64,000 nucleotides of DNA from Rhizobium lentis (GTDB taxonomy: Bacteria > Pseudomonadota > Alphaproteobacteria > Rhizobiales > Rhizobiaceae), in NCBI RefSeq assembly GCF_017352135.1, contig NZ_CP071454.1, forward strand, positions 1,240,501-1,304,500, in the 5' to 3' direction. This document shows, in pieces, positions 1 to 8,996 of the stretch. Position numbers and translations under genes: made by a program. Within the stretch, counting starts at the first letter, position 1. Each line of letters opens with the position of its first letter. Under the pieces are notes generated by a model. The model made no database searches and had not been told where the DNA came from. It worked only from the letters and a program-made list of their open reading frames with translations.

Positions 1-1138
1 AGACCAGTGCGACGGCAGGACTGACGAAAGTCGTCACCACGACGAGCAGGCATCCGAGCACTGCGATCGTGAGGATTTCCAACCCGTCCGCCCAATCGGG
101 CCGCGACAGGAAACGGCTGGAGAGAATCTGCTCGACAGCCTGCGCATGCAGCGAAACGCCGGGAACATTCTCGCCGAGCGCCGTAACACGGATATCCTGC
201 AGGCCGGCCGCGGAGGTGCCGACGAAAACGATGCTGCCGTCGATGGCGGCGGAGATCTCGAGAGCGGCGCCTTCCGCGGCGAGCACCTGGCGGGCGGAGA
301 TATAGCGCTCGGCTCGGTCGGGGCTGACGTAGAGCCAGAACTCCCCCGCCGCCGTCAGCGGGACGACGAAATCCCCGATCTTTGCCGAAGTCATCACGCC
401 GGCACGATCGGGCGCGCCGGCCAGCACATAGGTCGATGCACGCTGCGCGACGCGCAGCGCCTCGATCGCGAGATTGGGATAGAGCTGGGCGCCATCGGTC
501 AGGAACAACGGAACCGCCCGCACCACCGGCGAAGGGTTTCCGGGATTGAGGCTGATGTGGCCGAGCCCTGTGGCGTTGGCTTCCAATTGCGGTCTGAGCG
601 GCGTCGATGCGGCAAGATAGGGCGGAGCCGAGACGGGGCTTTCGCCGGTGAAAGCAAAGCCCGCCTTCACAGGCGGCCGGTAATTGCCCTCGTTGGACAG
701 GCCGAAGCCGAGCACGACAGGCTTGCCGGAGATCGAGCGGGCAAATATCTCGTCATTGTCCGGAAGCCTCTCGGCCAGGGAAGGATCGACCCCTTCGACC
801 TCGCGCACGACATTGCGCGGCGACAGCCGGTCCGGTTCGGCGAAGAGAATGTCGAAGGCGATGGCCGCAGCGCCCATGTCGGAAAGCCTGTCCACCAGCA
901 GGGCCAACCGGTCTCGTGGCCATGGCCATTGGCCGAATTGACGCAACGACGCCTCGTCGATGTCGATCACACGTACCGGCATCGGCTCGAAGGCTCGGGG
1001 AAGCAGCCGCTGATATTCGTCGAAGGTCACGCCACGGATCAGTTTGAAAATTCCGGGATCGCCGGCCCGCAGGATCGTCAGCGCAGCAACGATCACCAGG
1101 CCGATGACGACACCGATTTGCTGCGACCGCGTTATCAT
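1..1138 (-). CDS. CHASE2-domain membrane sensor protein, C-terminus outside the window
   Basis: The reading frame starts at an ATG at 1138 on the minus strand (MITRSQQIGVV) and stays open to the window edge, so only about 379 residues are visible. Residues about 6-20 form a membrane segment. Residues about 35-345 look like a CHASE2 extracytoplasmic sensor domain: RVIDIDEASLRQFGQWPWPR, the FDILFAEPD stretch and a GSIVFVGTSAAGLQDI segment are typical. A second hydrophobic segment (LTIAVLGCLLVVVTTFV) begins near the edge. In this family the output domain is a nucleotide cyclase, histidine kinase or GGDEF domain, but it lies outside, so the output is unknown. A GAGGGA lies about 11 bases upstream of the start. 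The gene is divergent from the cyclase at 1420, which hints at, but does not prove, a shared cyclic-nucleotide role. Confidence 0.8.
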   Translation of the reverse strand, partial: MITRSQQIGVVIGLVIVAALTILRAGDPGIFKLIRGVTFDEYQRLLPRAFEPMPVRVIDIDEASLRQFGQWPWPRDRLALLVDRLSDMGAAAIAFDILFAEPDRLSPRNVVREVEGVDPSLAERLPDNDEIFARSISGKPVVLGFGLSNEGNYRPPVKAGFAFTGESPVSAPPYLAASTPLRPQLEANATGLGHISLNPGNPSPVVRAVPLFLTDGAQLYPNLAIEALRVAQRASTYVLAGAPDRAGVMTSAKIGDFVVPLTAAGEFWLYVSPDRAERYISARQVLAAEGAALEISAAIDGSIVFVGTSAAGLQDIRVTALGENVPGVSLHAQAVEQILSSRFLSRPDWADGLEILTIAVLGCLLVVVTTFVSPAVALV

Positions 1139-1419
1139 CTCAACCGGTGTCCCTCCCACAGCCGATCGATCGGCCCCGCACCTGCCGGCCAACAGGCTAC
1201 GCCGCTTTCGGGCTGAACGCCATTCGCACATGCATTTCGGCGCTTCTTTTCGGCTTCCCGGGTTTCGCTTTCCGCCGATCGGCGCAAAGGCGTCTTCAAA
1301 TTCCGCGACGCCGTCAGTCGGCCGCGCTTTTGCTTGGACGACAAGGCTTCGATCTTGCCGGGCGTGCAGCGAAATGTTCTTGTAAGCATCAAAAGGCGAA
1401 ATGCTTTTTAAATGGAAGA
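1139..1419. other. Intergenic region between two divergent signalling genes
   Basis: This 281-base gap separates the CHASE2 gene (minus) from the cyclase gene (plus) and must hold both promoters. The open frames across it are extensions of neighbouring genes. I see no convincing operator or RNA gene. Confidence 0.5.
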
Positions 1420-3024
1420 ATGAGGGCTCCAGTGATTTCCGAATCCGCCGCGCGTCGAAGCGGCTACTGGCTGATTGTCGTCGTGCTGGCGATGCTTGCA
1501 GGGCTGCCGCTTGCGGTCTGGCTCGATATCAGCGATCTCTCCGGAAACACGCTCAGGCGCCAGGCGCGCGATATGAGCTCGCTGATATCGAGCATCCGCT
1601 CCTATTATTCGGCAAACGTCGTCGGACGCGTTCTGGCCGCGCACGCCAGCGGCGCGACCGCAGGCACCGTCGTCTCCCACAATTACGCCAACATTCCAGG
1701 TGCCATCCCGCTTCCGGCAACACTTTCGCTGGAACTCGGCGACGTCATCAAGGAACAGCAGGCCAATATCACCTATCGTTTCGTCTCCGACCTTCCCTTC
1801 AAGAGCCGCGCCTCCCACGAACTCGACGATTTTGAAAGACAAGCGCTTGCCGCGCTGCGCGCCAATCCGCAGCAGACATTGAACGACCTCACCCGCGTCG
1901 GATTGACCGATTCCCTGCGGTTCATCACGCCTGTCGTCATGGGCCAGGCCTGTGTTGCCTGCCACAACAGCCATCCGGAAAGCCCGAAGACCGACTGGAA
2001 GGTCGGCGATGTGCGCGGCATTCAGGAAGTGGTCATAAAACAACCCTATGTCAGCAACGTCTTCGCCTTCAAATATCTGCTCTGCTATTTTCTTTTTGTC
2101 GCCATCATCGGCCTCAGCTTCATTCTGTTGCAGCGCCAGCAGGCGCGCGCCATCCATAGCGCCAACCGGGATCTCGAAACGGCGAACGAATTCCTCGCCA
2201 GTGTTTCCCTGAAGATTTCGCGCTACCTCTCGCCGCAGATCTACAAGAGCATCTTCAGCGGACAGAAAGACGTCGTGGTCCATACCGAGCGCAAGCGCCT
2301 GACGATCTTCTTCTCCGACATCAAGGATTTCACCGCGACCACCGAGCGGCTGCAGCCGGAAGCGCTGACGGAGATGCTCAACGAATATCTGACCGAAATG
2401 TCGAACATTGCGCTCGCCCACGGCGGCACGGTGGACAAATTCATCGGCGATGCCATGCTGGTCTTCTTCGGTGACCCGGAAACCAAAGGTCCGGAGGAGG
2501 ACGCGAGAGCCTGCCTTCGCATGGCCGTCGACATGCAGCGCCGGCTCGGCGAGCTCAAGGACAGATGGCGCAGAAACGGCACCGAAGAGCCTTTTGTCGT
2601 GCGCATGGGAATCAACAGCGGCTATTGCAACGTCGGCAATTTCGGCAGCAACGATCGCATGGACTATACGATCATCGGGGCCGAGGCCAATCTCGCGGCC
2701 CGGCTGCAGTCGATCGCCCAGGGCGGAGAAATCGTCATCAGCTACGAAACCTATGCGCTGGTGAACGAAATCGTCGACGCCCACCCCCTGCCGCCGATCA
2801 CGATGAAGGGCATACAGCGCGAGATCGTGCCCTATGCGGTCGATGGGTTGACGCTCGGCGAGCATCACAAGAGCCGCGTTCTGAGCGAACATCTCTCGGG
2901 CCTCGACCTGCATCTGGATATGAGCCGGCTGGAGCCTGCAGATCGCCTCCGGGTGAGGACAGCGCTGAAGGAGGCTATTGCTGCTCTGGATGAAGCCTTG
3001 CCGGAATCGGCTCGGCCGACATAG
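1420..3024 (+). CDS. Membrane class III adenylate/guanylate cyclase with an N-terminal Tll0287-like (DUF3365) haem-type sensor domain
   Basis: The protein has about 534 residues. A membrane segment lies at about 12-30. An extracytoplasmic Tll0287-like/DUF3365 domain follows, with a c-type haem motif C178-V-A-C-H182. A second membrane segment (YLLCYFLFVAIIGLSFILL) leads into a class III nucleotide cyclase domain. The two metal-binding aspartates are D300 (FFSDIKDFT) and D344 (KFIGDAMLVFFGD), and the ANLAAR motif supplies the transition-state Asn and Arg. It should make cAMP (or cGMP) in response to redox, haem or a gas ligand; the activity follows from the family and the stimulus is inferred. 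The open frame extends upstream, but the membrane segment fixes the start at ATG 1420 or at GTG 1432, which has a better spaced GAGGG. The neighbour on the left is a divergent CHASE2 sensor. Confidence 0.85.
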   Translation: MRAPVISESAARRSGYWLIVVVLAMLAGLPLAVWLDISDLSGNTLRRQARDMSSLISSIRSYYSANVVGRVLAAHASGATAGTVVSHNYANIPGAIPLPATLSLELGDVIKEQQANITYRFVSDLPFKSRASHELDDFERQALAALRANPQQTLNDLTRVGLTDSLRFITPVVMGQACVACHNSHPESPKTDWKVGDVRGIQEVVIKQPYVSNVFAFKYLLCYFLFVAIIGLSFILLQRQQARAIHSANRDLETANEFLASVSLKISRYLSPQIYKSIFSGQKDVVVHTERKRLTIFFSDIKDFTATTERLQPEALTEMLNEYLTEMSNIALAHGGTVDKFIGDAMLVFFGDPETKGPEEDARACLRMAVDMQRRLGELKDRWRRNGTEEPFVVRMGINSGYCNVGNFGSNDRMDYTIIGAEANLAARLQSIAQGGEIVISYETYALVNEIVDAHPLPPITMKGIQREIVPYAVDGLTLGEHHKSRVLSEHLSGLDLHLDMSRLEPADRLRVRTALKEAIAALDEALPESARPT

Positions 3025-3197
3025 GATGCCGGCGGATGTGATTTTTCCGCCTGCCTCCCATATCCATCTGGACTTCCCCTCCTCGATCTGCTATCCCGCA
3101 TCACCAATCGCAAGGCTGCGGCCGCGCGAACGTTATATTTTTGCCCCTGGCGCTGCGCCGCCTCAGGCATCAACCGAACCAAAGGAACGTGATTCTC

Positions 3198-3410
3198 GTG
3201 CAGGTACTTGTCCGCGATAACAATGTCGATCAGGCTCTCCGCGCTCTCAAGAAGAAGATGCAGCGCGAAGGCATTTTCCGCGAAATGAAGATGCGCGACT
3301 ACTACGAGAAGCCGTCGCAGAAGCGCGCTCGCGAAAAGGCAGAGGCTGTTCGCCGCGTTCGCAAGCTGGCCCGCAAGCGCGCACAGCGCGAAGGCCTGGT
3401 CGCACGCTAA
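3198..3410 (+). CDS. rpsU: 30S ribosomal protein bS21
   Basis: The 70-residue product begins [20 protein letters not shown] and ends in a basic [15 protein letters not shown] tail, matching alphaproteobacterial S21, which sits on the small subunit near the anti-Shine-Dalgarno sequence and helps initiation. The frame is open further upstream. I chose the GTG at 3198 because family members begin with the MQVLV sequence and the AAAGGA at 3181-3186 is well spaced for it. The GTG at 3189 is too close to that site. A strong hairpin with a T run follows at 3450-3481. Confidence 0.95.
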   Translation: MQVLVRDNNVDQALRALKKKMQREGIFREMKMRDYYEKPSQKRAREKAEAVRRVRKLARKRAQREGLVAR

Positions 3411-3449
3411 GCGTTGCCGTCGTTTTTTCGACGTTTTCAGATGCATTGT

Positions 3450-3481
3450 GGCGGGGGCGATTGGTTCGCCGCCGCCTTTTT
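3450..3481 (+). terminator. Rho-independent terminator of rpsU
   Basis: The arms GGCGGGGGCG (3450-3459) and CGCCGCCGCC (3467-3476) pair over 10 positions with one mismatch around an ATTGGTT loop, and TTTTT follows at 3477-3481. A weaker CGTCG/CGACG hairpin with a T-rich loop lies just before it at 3418-3437. Confidence 0.8.
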
Positions 3482-3545
3482 AGTTTGCCGCTGAAGATCG
3501 CATATCCCGGATATCGGATATGCCGCATGGGGAAAGCGAGCCCGA

Positions 3546-4412
3546 ATGGCTGTTACCACCTTCAATCCGTCCCGCGCCTGGCGCTTGCAGAAAACCGCAT
3601 TCCTGCCGGCTTTGGCGCTGGCCGCCATGTTCGGCCTCGCCGGCTGCGAGACGACCAATACCACGGACGCCGTGATCCGCATCGACAAGGCGCAGGGCTC
3701 GGAAGAGAACATCGCGTCGTTGACGGCAGTCATCAACGCCAACCCAAGGGATCCCGAAGGATACAATGTCCGCGGGTCCGCCTATGGTCGCGGCGGCCAG
3801 TTCCGCCAGGCGCTGAACGATTTCAACACGGCATTGCAGATCAACCCGCGCTTCTTCCAGGCCTATGCCAACCGCGCGCTCGTCTATCGCAACATGGGCC
3901 AGCAGCAACAGGCGATCGCCGACTATAACGCCGCCCTGCAGATCAACCCGAGCTACGACGTCGCCTATATCGGCCGCGGCAATGTCTATCGCATGGCCGG
4001 CCAGGACGACGCGGCCTTCAATGATTTCAGCAAGGCGATCCAGCTCGGCACCACCGATGGCCGCGCTTATCACAATCGTGGCCTGATCTATCAGAAGCGC
4101 AATCAGCAGGATAAAGCCATCGACGATTTCTCGAAGGCCATCTCGCTCGCGCCGAATTCGGCCGAGCCCTATAATGGCCGCGGTATCTCCTACATCGCGC
4201 TGAATGACGACGACAACGCGTTTGCCGATTTCAATCATGCGATCGAACTCAATGGCAATATCGCCGAATCCTGGGCCAACCAGGCCCTCGTCTACGAACG
4301 CCGCGGCGACAAGGCCAAGGCGGCCCGCTCCTATCGCCATGCGGTCGGGCTTGATCCGAAATACCAGCCGGCCCGCGATGGCCTCGTGCGAGTCGGTGTT
4401 CCAGCCGGCTAG
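3546..4412 (+). CDS. Tetratricopeptide-repeat lipoprotein
   Basis: The 288-residue protein starts with a lipoprotein signal: basic and hydrophobic residues up to a lipobox LAGC, which predicts cleavage before the Cys near residue 36. The rest is a chain of TPR units of about 34 residues (RGSAYGRGGQFRQALNDFNT, ANRALVYRNMGQQQQAIADY, RGNVYRMAGQDDAAFNDFSK and two or three more), giving roughly six repeats. This resembles NlpI-type TPR lipoproteins, which act as scaffolds at the cell envelope; the partner is unknown. It follows rpsU but is separated from it by a strong terminator, so it is probably transcribed alone. Confidence 0.85.
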   Translation: MAVTTFNPSRAWRLQKTAFLPALALAAMFGLAGCETTNTTDAVIRIDKAQGSEENIASLTAVINANPRDPEGYNVRGSAYGRGGQFRQALNDFNTALQINPRFFQAYANRALVYRNMGQQQQAIADYNAALQINPSYDVAYIGRGNVYRMAGQDDAAFNDFSKAIQLGTTDGRAYHNRGLIYQKRNQQDKAIDDFSKAISLAPNSAEPYNGRGISYIALNDDDNAFADFNHAIELNGNIAESWANQALVYERRGDKAKAARSYRHAVGLDPKYQPARDGLVRVGVPAG

Positions 4413-4891
4413 ATGTGAGCCTTTCCCAGCTAAAATGCAGCATTCTGTTGGCTCAATCGGAGTCGGATGATCGACCGGCGGGCGCGTGTCGTAGCTGAGT
4501 TCTACGGCCAATCCGGCCGGTCGATCAGCCAGCCCGATGCACGTGTAGCGACGAGCGGCGGGAGCAAGCCGTCATGACAGTGCCCGCATCGCTTTGAAAA
4601 GAGAGGCGGAAAAAACCGCGCCGTCTTCGATGGCATGTCATAGCATGTTGCAAGCGGCGTTTGCTCCCCCTAACATGTGGCTGCTTCGACAGTGCGCTAT
4701 CGGAGCGTGCGAAAACATGTTGAGGGCGGTTTGCGAGAGATGCGGATCTTTGCTTTGCTAACCGCAGACAAACATTGTTGCGGACAGCGCGCACCACGTC
4801 GCCGTGCGTCCTTCAAGACGCGCAAAGGACCCGGCCGCATCTGGAGTTGCGGTCTGAGGAATTGCAATGGCACAGGCGGTGTGGCGCATAA
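4413..4891. other. 479-base intergenic region with a nested inverted repeat and no gene
   Basis: No coding frame here looks real. The clearest structure is the 12-bp inverted repeat at 4468-4527, listed separately. A GCGG-AAAAAA-CCGC motif lies near 4606-4620, and several ACATGT or CATGTT words recur between 4630 and 4725. The promoter of the downstream kinase must lie here, but I cannot point to it. Confidence 0.5.
4468..4527. repeat. Nested inverted repeat downstream of the TPR gene
   Basis: TGATCGACCGGC (4468-4479) and GCCGGTCGATCA (4516-4527) form a perfect 12-bp stem. The 36-base interior holds a second stem CGTAG/CTACG. No T run follows, so it is not a classical terminator. It could be a terminator of another type, a protein site or part of a small RNA. 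Confidence 0.6.
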
Positions 4892-6544
4892 ATGAAGATC
4901 GTCGCACTGTTCTTTCCGAAAGCTTCGATCGGCACCTATCTCGTCGCCATGGCGGTGGCGATCGCGCTGCCGATTTTCGCCTTCGTGGCGCTGCTTCTGC
5001 TGCAGCTGGAGGACAACCAGCGCTCGACGCTGAAGCGCGAGACGGCGCAAGACGCGCTTGCCCTTTCGCGCATCATCGATCGCCAGCTTCAGGACATGGC
5101 GACGACACTGCGCCTGCTGTCGAGCTCGCCGGAACTTGAAAACGGCGATCTTGCCTCCTTCCACGAGCACACCGAATCGGCTCTGCGCAACAATGCACTC
5201 TACGTCATCGCCGTCGACCGCACCGGTCAGCAGTTGCTGAACACGCGCCAGCCCTTCGGCACGCCGCTCGAAAAGACACCAAACATCGCTGCCGTCGATG
5301 CCGCCTTGAAGTCCGGCCGCATCGAGGCGTCCGACGTCTTTCGCGGCAGAGCCAGCGGCGAATGGGTCTATAATGTCACTCTGCCAAGGGCGAACGATCC
5401 GGTCGCCGCCCTCATCATCACGCAGGATGCCAGAGATCTCGGCAGGCTCGTAACGACCCAGGGTCTTGCCCCCGGCTGGTCGGCCGCCGTCATCGATCAA
5501 AGTGGTCACGTGGTCGTTGCCGCCGGTCCCGCCGCCCTCAAGCCCGGCACGCCCTTCGATCCGCGCATCCTGCCGGCGCTTGGCTTCTCCCGGGGCGTCT
5601 TCGAAGACGGGACAATCCTGCCGCATATGCTTCTCGGTTATGCCCAGATTCCCGGCTGGTCGTGGAAGACGGTGATCTGGGGACCAGTGGCGCAGGCTTC
5701 GATCCTCAGCACCTGGCGCTTCCTCATCATCGGAGGCGTCGCACTCGTGCTCGTCGCCGTCCTGGCCGCCTATGCCGTCGCGCGGCAGGTCCGCACCACC
5801 ATCCGCGAGATCGCCGACATGGCAAAGCGCATGGGCGAAGGCCACATCGTCTCACCCGTTGAAACCAGCGTCATCGAGGCGAACCAGGTGGCGATCGCTC
5901 TTTCGAACGCCTCTTTCGATCGCAGCCAGACCGAGGATCGGCTGCGCTTCGTCATGCATGAACTCGTCCACCGCACCAAGAACCTGCTTACACTTGCGCA
6001 GGCCATGATGCGCCAACTCGCCAAGCAGGCCGACAGCGTCGAAACCTTTCAGGCCGCCGTCGCCGACCGTCTCGAGGGGCTGGTGCGTTCGATCGAGCTC
6101 TTGACCAGTGAACAATGGGGAGGCGTGCCGCTTCGGCGGGTCGTCGACATCCATCTGCAGGCTTTCCCGCAATCGCGCGAGCAGATCGAAATCACCGGCG
6201 AAGATTTCGTCCTGAAGCCGGATGCTGTGCAGAATCTCGGCCTCGCCCTGCATGAACTCGCCACCAATTCGGTGAAATATGGGGCGCTCTCCGTCCCGCA
6301 AGGCCGCGTCCGCTTCGACTGGCGCGACATCAGGGAGGAAGACCAGCCGGATGCCCTGCTCCGATTCACCTGGGAGGAGCGCGGCGGTCCGCCGGTTACG
6401 GAGCCGTCGCGCTCGGGCTTCGGGACGACCGTGATCAAGGCGCACGCCGCCGCCGCCTTCCGTGGCACGGTGCAGGTCGATTTCCGGCCCGAAGGCCTGT
6501 TATGGGTGCTGACGGCGCAGCGCGCCACGCTGGAGCGGGAATAA
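4892..6544 (+). CDS. HWE-family sensor histidine kinase, membrane-bound
   Basis: The 550-residue protein has a membrane segment at about 15-37 and an extracytoplasmic, probably Cache-like sensor region at about 40-270. A second membrane segment (FLIIGGVALVLVAVLAAYAV) and a HAMP-like linker follow. The kinase core has the HWE pattern: H360 in ELVHRTKNLL is the likely phosphorylated residue, the N box is HELATNSVKYGALS, and the ATP lid contains the WEERGGPPV signature. HWE kinases usually act in general-stress or light/redox signalling in alphaproteobacteria and may signal to unlinked response regulators; none is adjacent here. The Shine-Dalgarno site before ATG 4892 is weak, so the exact start is not certain. 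Confidence 0.88.
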   Translation: MKIVALFFPKASIGTYLVAMAVAIALPIFAFVALLLLQLEDNQRSTLKRETAQDALALSRIIDRQLQDMATTLRLLSSSPELENGDLASFHEHTESALRNNALYVIAVDRTGQQLLNTRQPFGTPLEKTPNIAAVDAALKSGRIEASDVFRGRASGEWVYNVTLPRANDPVAALIITQDARDLGRLVTTQGLAPGWSAAVIDQSGHVVVAAGPAALKPGTPFDPRILPALGFSRGVFEDGTILPHMLLGYAQIPGWSWKTVIWGPVAQASILSTWRFLIIGGVALVLVAVLAAYAVARQVRTTIREIADMAKRMGEGHIVSPVETSVIEANQVAIALSNASFDRSQTEDRLRFVMHELVHRTKNLLTLAQAMMRQLAKQADSVETFQAAVADRLEGLVRSIELLTSEQWGGVPLRRVVDIHLQAFPQSREQIEITGEDFVLKPDAVQNLGLALHELATNSVKYGALSVPQGRVRFDWRDIREEDQPDALLRFTWEERGGPPVTEPSRSGFGTTVIKAHAAAAFRGTVQVDFRPEGLLWVLTAQRATLERE

Positions 6545-6674
6545 AGCATCGCACCGATGCGTCGATTCAAAGTGCTGCAGCGTCCCTTTGCGCGTTGCGA
6601 AGCGCGTGGCGCTGTAACCGGAACAATCGCCACCTCAACCCGTTTCGAACAGGTCGTTCCAAAGGAGAAGGACC

Positions 6675-7157
6675 ATGTTCAAGCAAACGATGATCGCCGC
6701 CGCGGCTCTGACGGCCGCTGCCTGGGCAAACACGGCGAGCGCGGAAAATTATGTGACGCTTGGCCGTCTGGTCTGCGGATCGGATGGCGGTCAGGGCCTG
6801 ATCGTCACCTCGCAGAAGAATCTCATCTGCACCTATACGCCGGCATCCGGCGGGGCCAAGGCAGTCTATGCCGGCAAGATAGAGAAATTCGGCATCGACC
6901 TCGGCCAGACCGGCAAGAGCGTGATGATCTGGCAGGTGCTGGCAAAGACCGGCACGGATATGCCGCAATTCGCGCTTGCCGGCGAATATTACGGCATCGG
7001 CGCCGATGCGAGCATCGGTGCCGGCGCAGGCGCCAAGGTGATCGCCGGCGGCACCAACAAGGCCTTCATGCTGCAGCCGCTGAATGTTCAAGCCCAGGAA
7101 GGGCTGAACCTCGCCATCGGCGTCGAGAAGATGACGCTGGTGCCGGCCGAGACATGA
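6675..7157 (+). CDS. Secreted DUF992 family protein
   Basis: The 160-residue product has a signal peptide (MFKQTMIAAAALTAAAWANT, then ASAEN as the cleavage region). The mature part carries the DUF992 pattern: two cysteines in RLVCGSDGG and NLICTYTP, then the Gly-rich YYGIGADASIGAGAGAK and GGTNKAFMLQPL stretches. The family is common in rhizobia and has no established function. A consensus AAAGGAGAAGG lies just upstream of ATG 6675. The gene faces pntB and shares the terminator hairpin at 7157-7181. Confidence 0.85.
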   Translation: MFKQTMIAAAALTAAAWANTASAENYVTLGRLVCGSDGGQGLIVTSQKNLICTYTPASGGAKAVYAGKIEKFGIDLGQTGKSVMIWQVLAKTGTDMPQFALAGEYYGIGADASIGAGAGAKVIAGGTNKAFMLQPLNVQAQEGLNLAIGVEKMTLVPAET

Positions 7158-7181
7158 AAAAAGCCGCCCCGAAAGGGCGGC
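7157..7181 (-). terminator. Terminator of the pnt operon, between convergent genes
   Basis: GCCGCCC (7163-7169) and GGGCGGC (7175-7181) pair around CGAAA. Read on the minus strand, the stem is followed by a U run (AAAAAA at 7157-7162 on the plus strand), so it ends pntB transcription. The plus-strand side has no T run. Confidence 0.8.
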
Positions 7182-7195
7182 TGCATCAGGCTCGA

Positions 7196-8590
7196 TCAAT
7201 GCGCGATCGCCTTGTTGATATCCTCGGTCATTTTCTTTGCGTCACCGAGCAGCATCATCGTGCCGTCCTTGTAGAACAGCGTGTTGTCAATGCCTGCGTA
7301 ACCGGAGCCAAGCGAGCGCTTGACGAAAAGGCAGGTCTTTGCCCGGTCGACATCGAGAATCGGCATGCCGTAGATCGGCGAGGTTTTGTCGTCGCGCGCA
7401 GCCGGATTGGTGACGTCGTTGGCGCCGATGACATAGGCAACATCGGCCTGTGCAAATTCCGAATTAATATCCTCGAGCTCGAAGACTTCGTCATAGGGAA
7501 CATTGGCTTCGGCCAGCAGCACGTTCATATGGCCGGGCATGCGGCCCGCGACCGGGTGGATCGCGTATTTCACTTCGACGCCGCCTTTCTTCAGATTGTC
7601 GGCAAGCTCGCGCAGCGCGTGCTGGGCCTGAGCGACCGCCATCCCGTACCCCGGCACGATGATGACCTTCGACGCATTGGCCATCAGATACGCCGCATCC
7701 TCGGCCGAGCCGAGCTTGACCGTGCGGTCTGACGTATCGGGTCCGCCGGACGCCGTCTCGCCGCCGAATCCGCCGAGGATGACGGAGACAAAGGATCGAT
7801 TCATCCCCTTGCACATGATGTAGGAAAGGATCGCACCGGAGGAACCGACGAGAGCGCCGGTGATGATCAGCGCCAGATTGCCGAGCGTGAAGCCGATTCC
7901 GGCCGCAGCCCATCCGGAATAGGAGTTCAGCATCGAGACGACGACAGGCATGTCCGCACCGCCGATCGGTACGATCAGCAGCACGCCGAGCGCCAGCGAC
8001 AGCGCCACGACGGCCCAGAAATCGAAATGGCTCTCGGTAACCGCAAGCCCGATGATGAAGAGCACGATCAGCACCAGCAGGCTCGCATTGATCAGATGCC
8101 GGTAAGGCAGCAAGATCGGCTTGCCGGACATGCGCCCGTCGAGCTTCAGGAAGGCAATGATCGAGCCGGTGAAGGTGAGCGCTCCGATCGCGACACCGAG
8201 CGCCATTTCGATGCGCGCCTCGGTATGGATATGGCCGATTTCGCCGATGCCGAACGCGTCAGGCGTGTAAAGCGCCGATGCCGCGACCAGCACGGCGGCA
8301 AGACCGACCAGCGAGTGGAAGCCGGCGACGAGCTGCGGCATCGAAGTCATGGCGATGGTGCGGGCTACATAGGCGCCGACGCTGCCCCCGATAGCAAGCC
8401 CGAGGATGATCAGCACGAAGCCGCCAAAATTCGGCGTCGCCAGCACGAGCGTTGTGAGGATCGCGATCCCCATGCCGATCATGCCGTAAAGATTGCCCCT
8501 GCGGCTGGTGGCCGGATGCGAAAGGCCGCGCAGCGCCAGGATGAAGAGCACGCCGGAGACGAGGTAAAGGAAGGCTGCGATATTGGTCAT
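7196..8590 (-). CDS. pntB: NAD(P) transhydrogenase subunit beta
   Basis: The 464-residue product begins MTNIAAFLYLVSGVLFILAL. The first half is a bundle of membrane helices, and the C-terminal half is the soluble NADP(H)-binding domain III with IIVPGYGMAVAQAQH and the VIGANDVTNPAA motif. With PntAA and PntAB it couples hydride transfer from NADH to NADP+ to proton entry and supplies NADPH. The open frame runs further upstream into pntAB. I chose ATG 8590 because family proteins start there and it leaves 7 bases after the pntAB stop. It is the last gene of the operon. Confidence 0.95.
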   Translation of the reverse strand: MTNIAAFLYLVSGVLFILALRGLSHPATSRRGNLYGMIGMGIAILTTLVLATPNFGGFVLIILGLAIGGSVGAYVARTIAMTSMPQLVAGFHSLVGLAAVLVAASALYTPDAFGIGEIGHIHTEARIEMALGVAIGALTFTGSIIAFLKLDGRMSGKPILLPYRHLINASLLVLIVLFIIGLAVTESHFDFWAVVALSLALGVLLIVPIGGADMPVVVSMLNSYSGWAAAGIGFTLGNLALIITGALVGSSGAILSYIMCKGMNRSFVSVILGGFGGETASGGPDTSDRTVKLGSAEDAAYLMANASKVIIVPGYGMAVAQAQHALRELADNLKKGGVEVKYAIHPVAGRMPGHMNVLLAEANVPYDEVFELEDINSEFAQADVAYVIGANDVTNPAARDDKTSPIYGMPILDVDRAKTCLFVKRSLGSGYAGIDNTLFYKDGTMMLLGDAKKMTEDINKAIAH

Positions 8591-8597
8591 CGGTCGC

Positions 8598-8996
8598 TTA
8601 CCTGTCCTTCTTGCGGTACATCGAAAGCATTCGCTGGGTGACGAGGAAGCCGCCGAAGATGTTGACCGAAACCAGCACGAGGGCGACGAAGCCGAAGCCG
8701 GTCGCAAGCCCGCTTGTCGAGATGCCGACCGCCAGAAGCGCGCCGACGACGATGACAGAGGAGATCGCATTGGTGACGGCCATCAGCGGCGTATGCAGCG
8801 CCGGCGTCACCGACCATACGACGTAGTAGCCGACGAAGATCGACAAGACGAAGATCGCGAACTGGAAGACGAAGGGATCGATCGCTCCGCCGGTCGCTGC
8901 ACTCGCCGCGTCCGGCGCCTGGGCCGCTGCCGTCATGACGGCGGTCACTGCCTGGTCGAGCTGCTCCAGCGCTCTGTCCATTGCTTCACTGGCCAT
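8598..8996 (-). CDS. pntAB: NAD(P) transhydrogenase subunit alpha, membrane part
   Basis: This 132-residue protein is the membrane domain that is fused to the C-terminus of PntA in enterobacteria but separate in alphaproteobacteria. An Ala-rich N-terminal stretch of about 40 residues is followed by about three membrane helices ([59 protein letters not shown]) and a basic end. Its ATG at 8996 overlaps the TAA stop of pntAA by one base (TAATG), which indicates translational coupling. Confidence 0.92.
   Translation of the reverse strand: MASEAMDRALEQLDQAVTAVMTAAAQAPDAASAATGGAIDPFVFQFAIFVLSIFVGYYVVWSVTPALHTPLMAVTNAISSVIVVGALLAVGISTSGLATGFGFVALVLVSVNIFGGFLVTQRMLSMYRKKDR

Noticed and set aside
146..1216. 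Long open frame on the plus strand
   Set aside because: It is the antisense of the CHASE2 gene and its product has the Arg-rich look of a shadow frame.
1408..2913. 501-residue open frame on the minus strand
   Set aside because: It lies opposite the cyclase gene, whose domains are clear.
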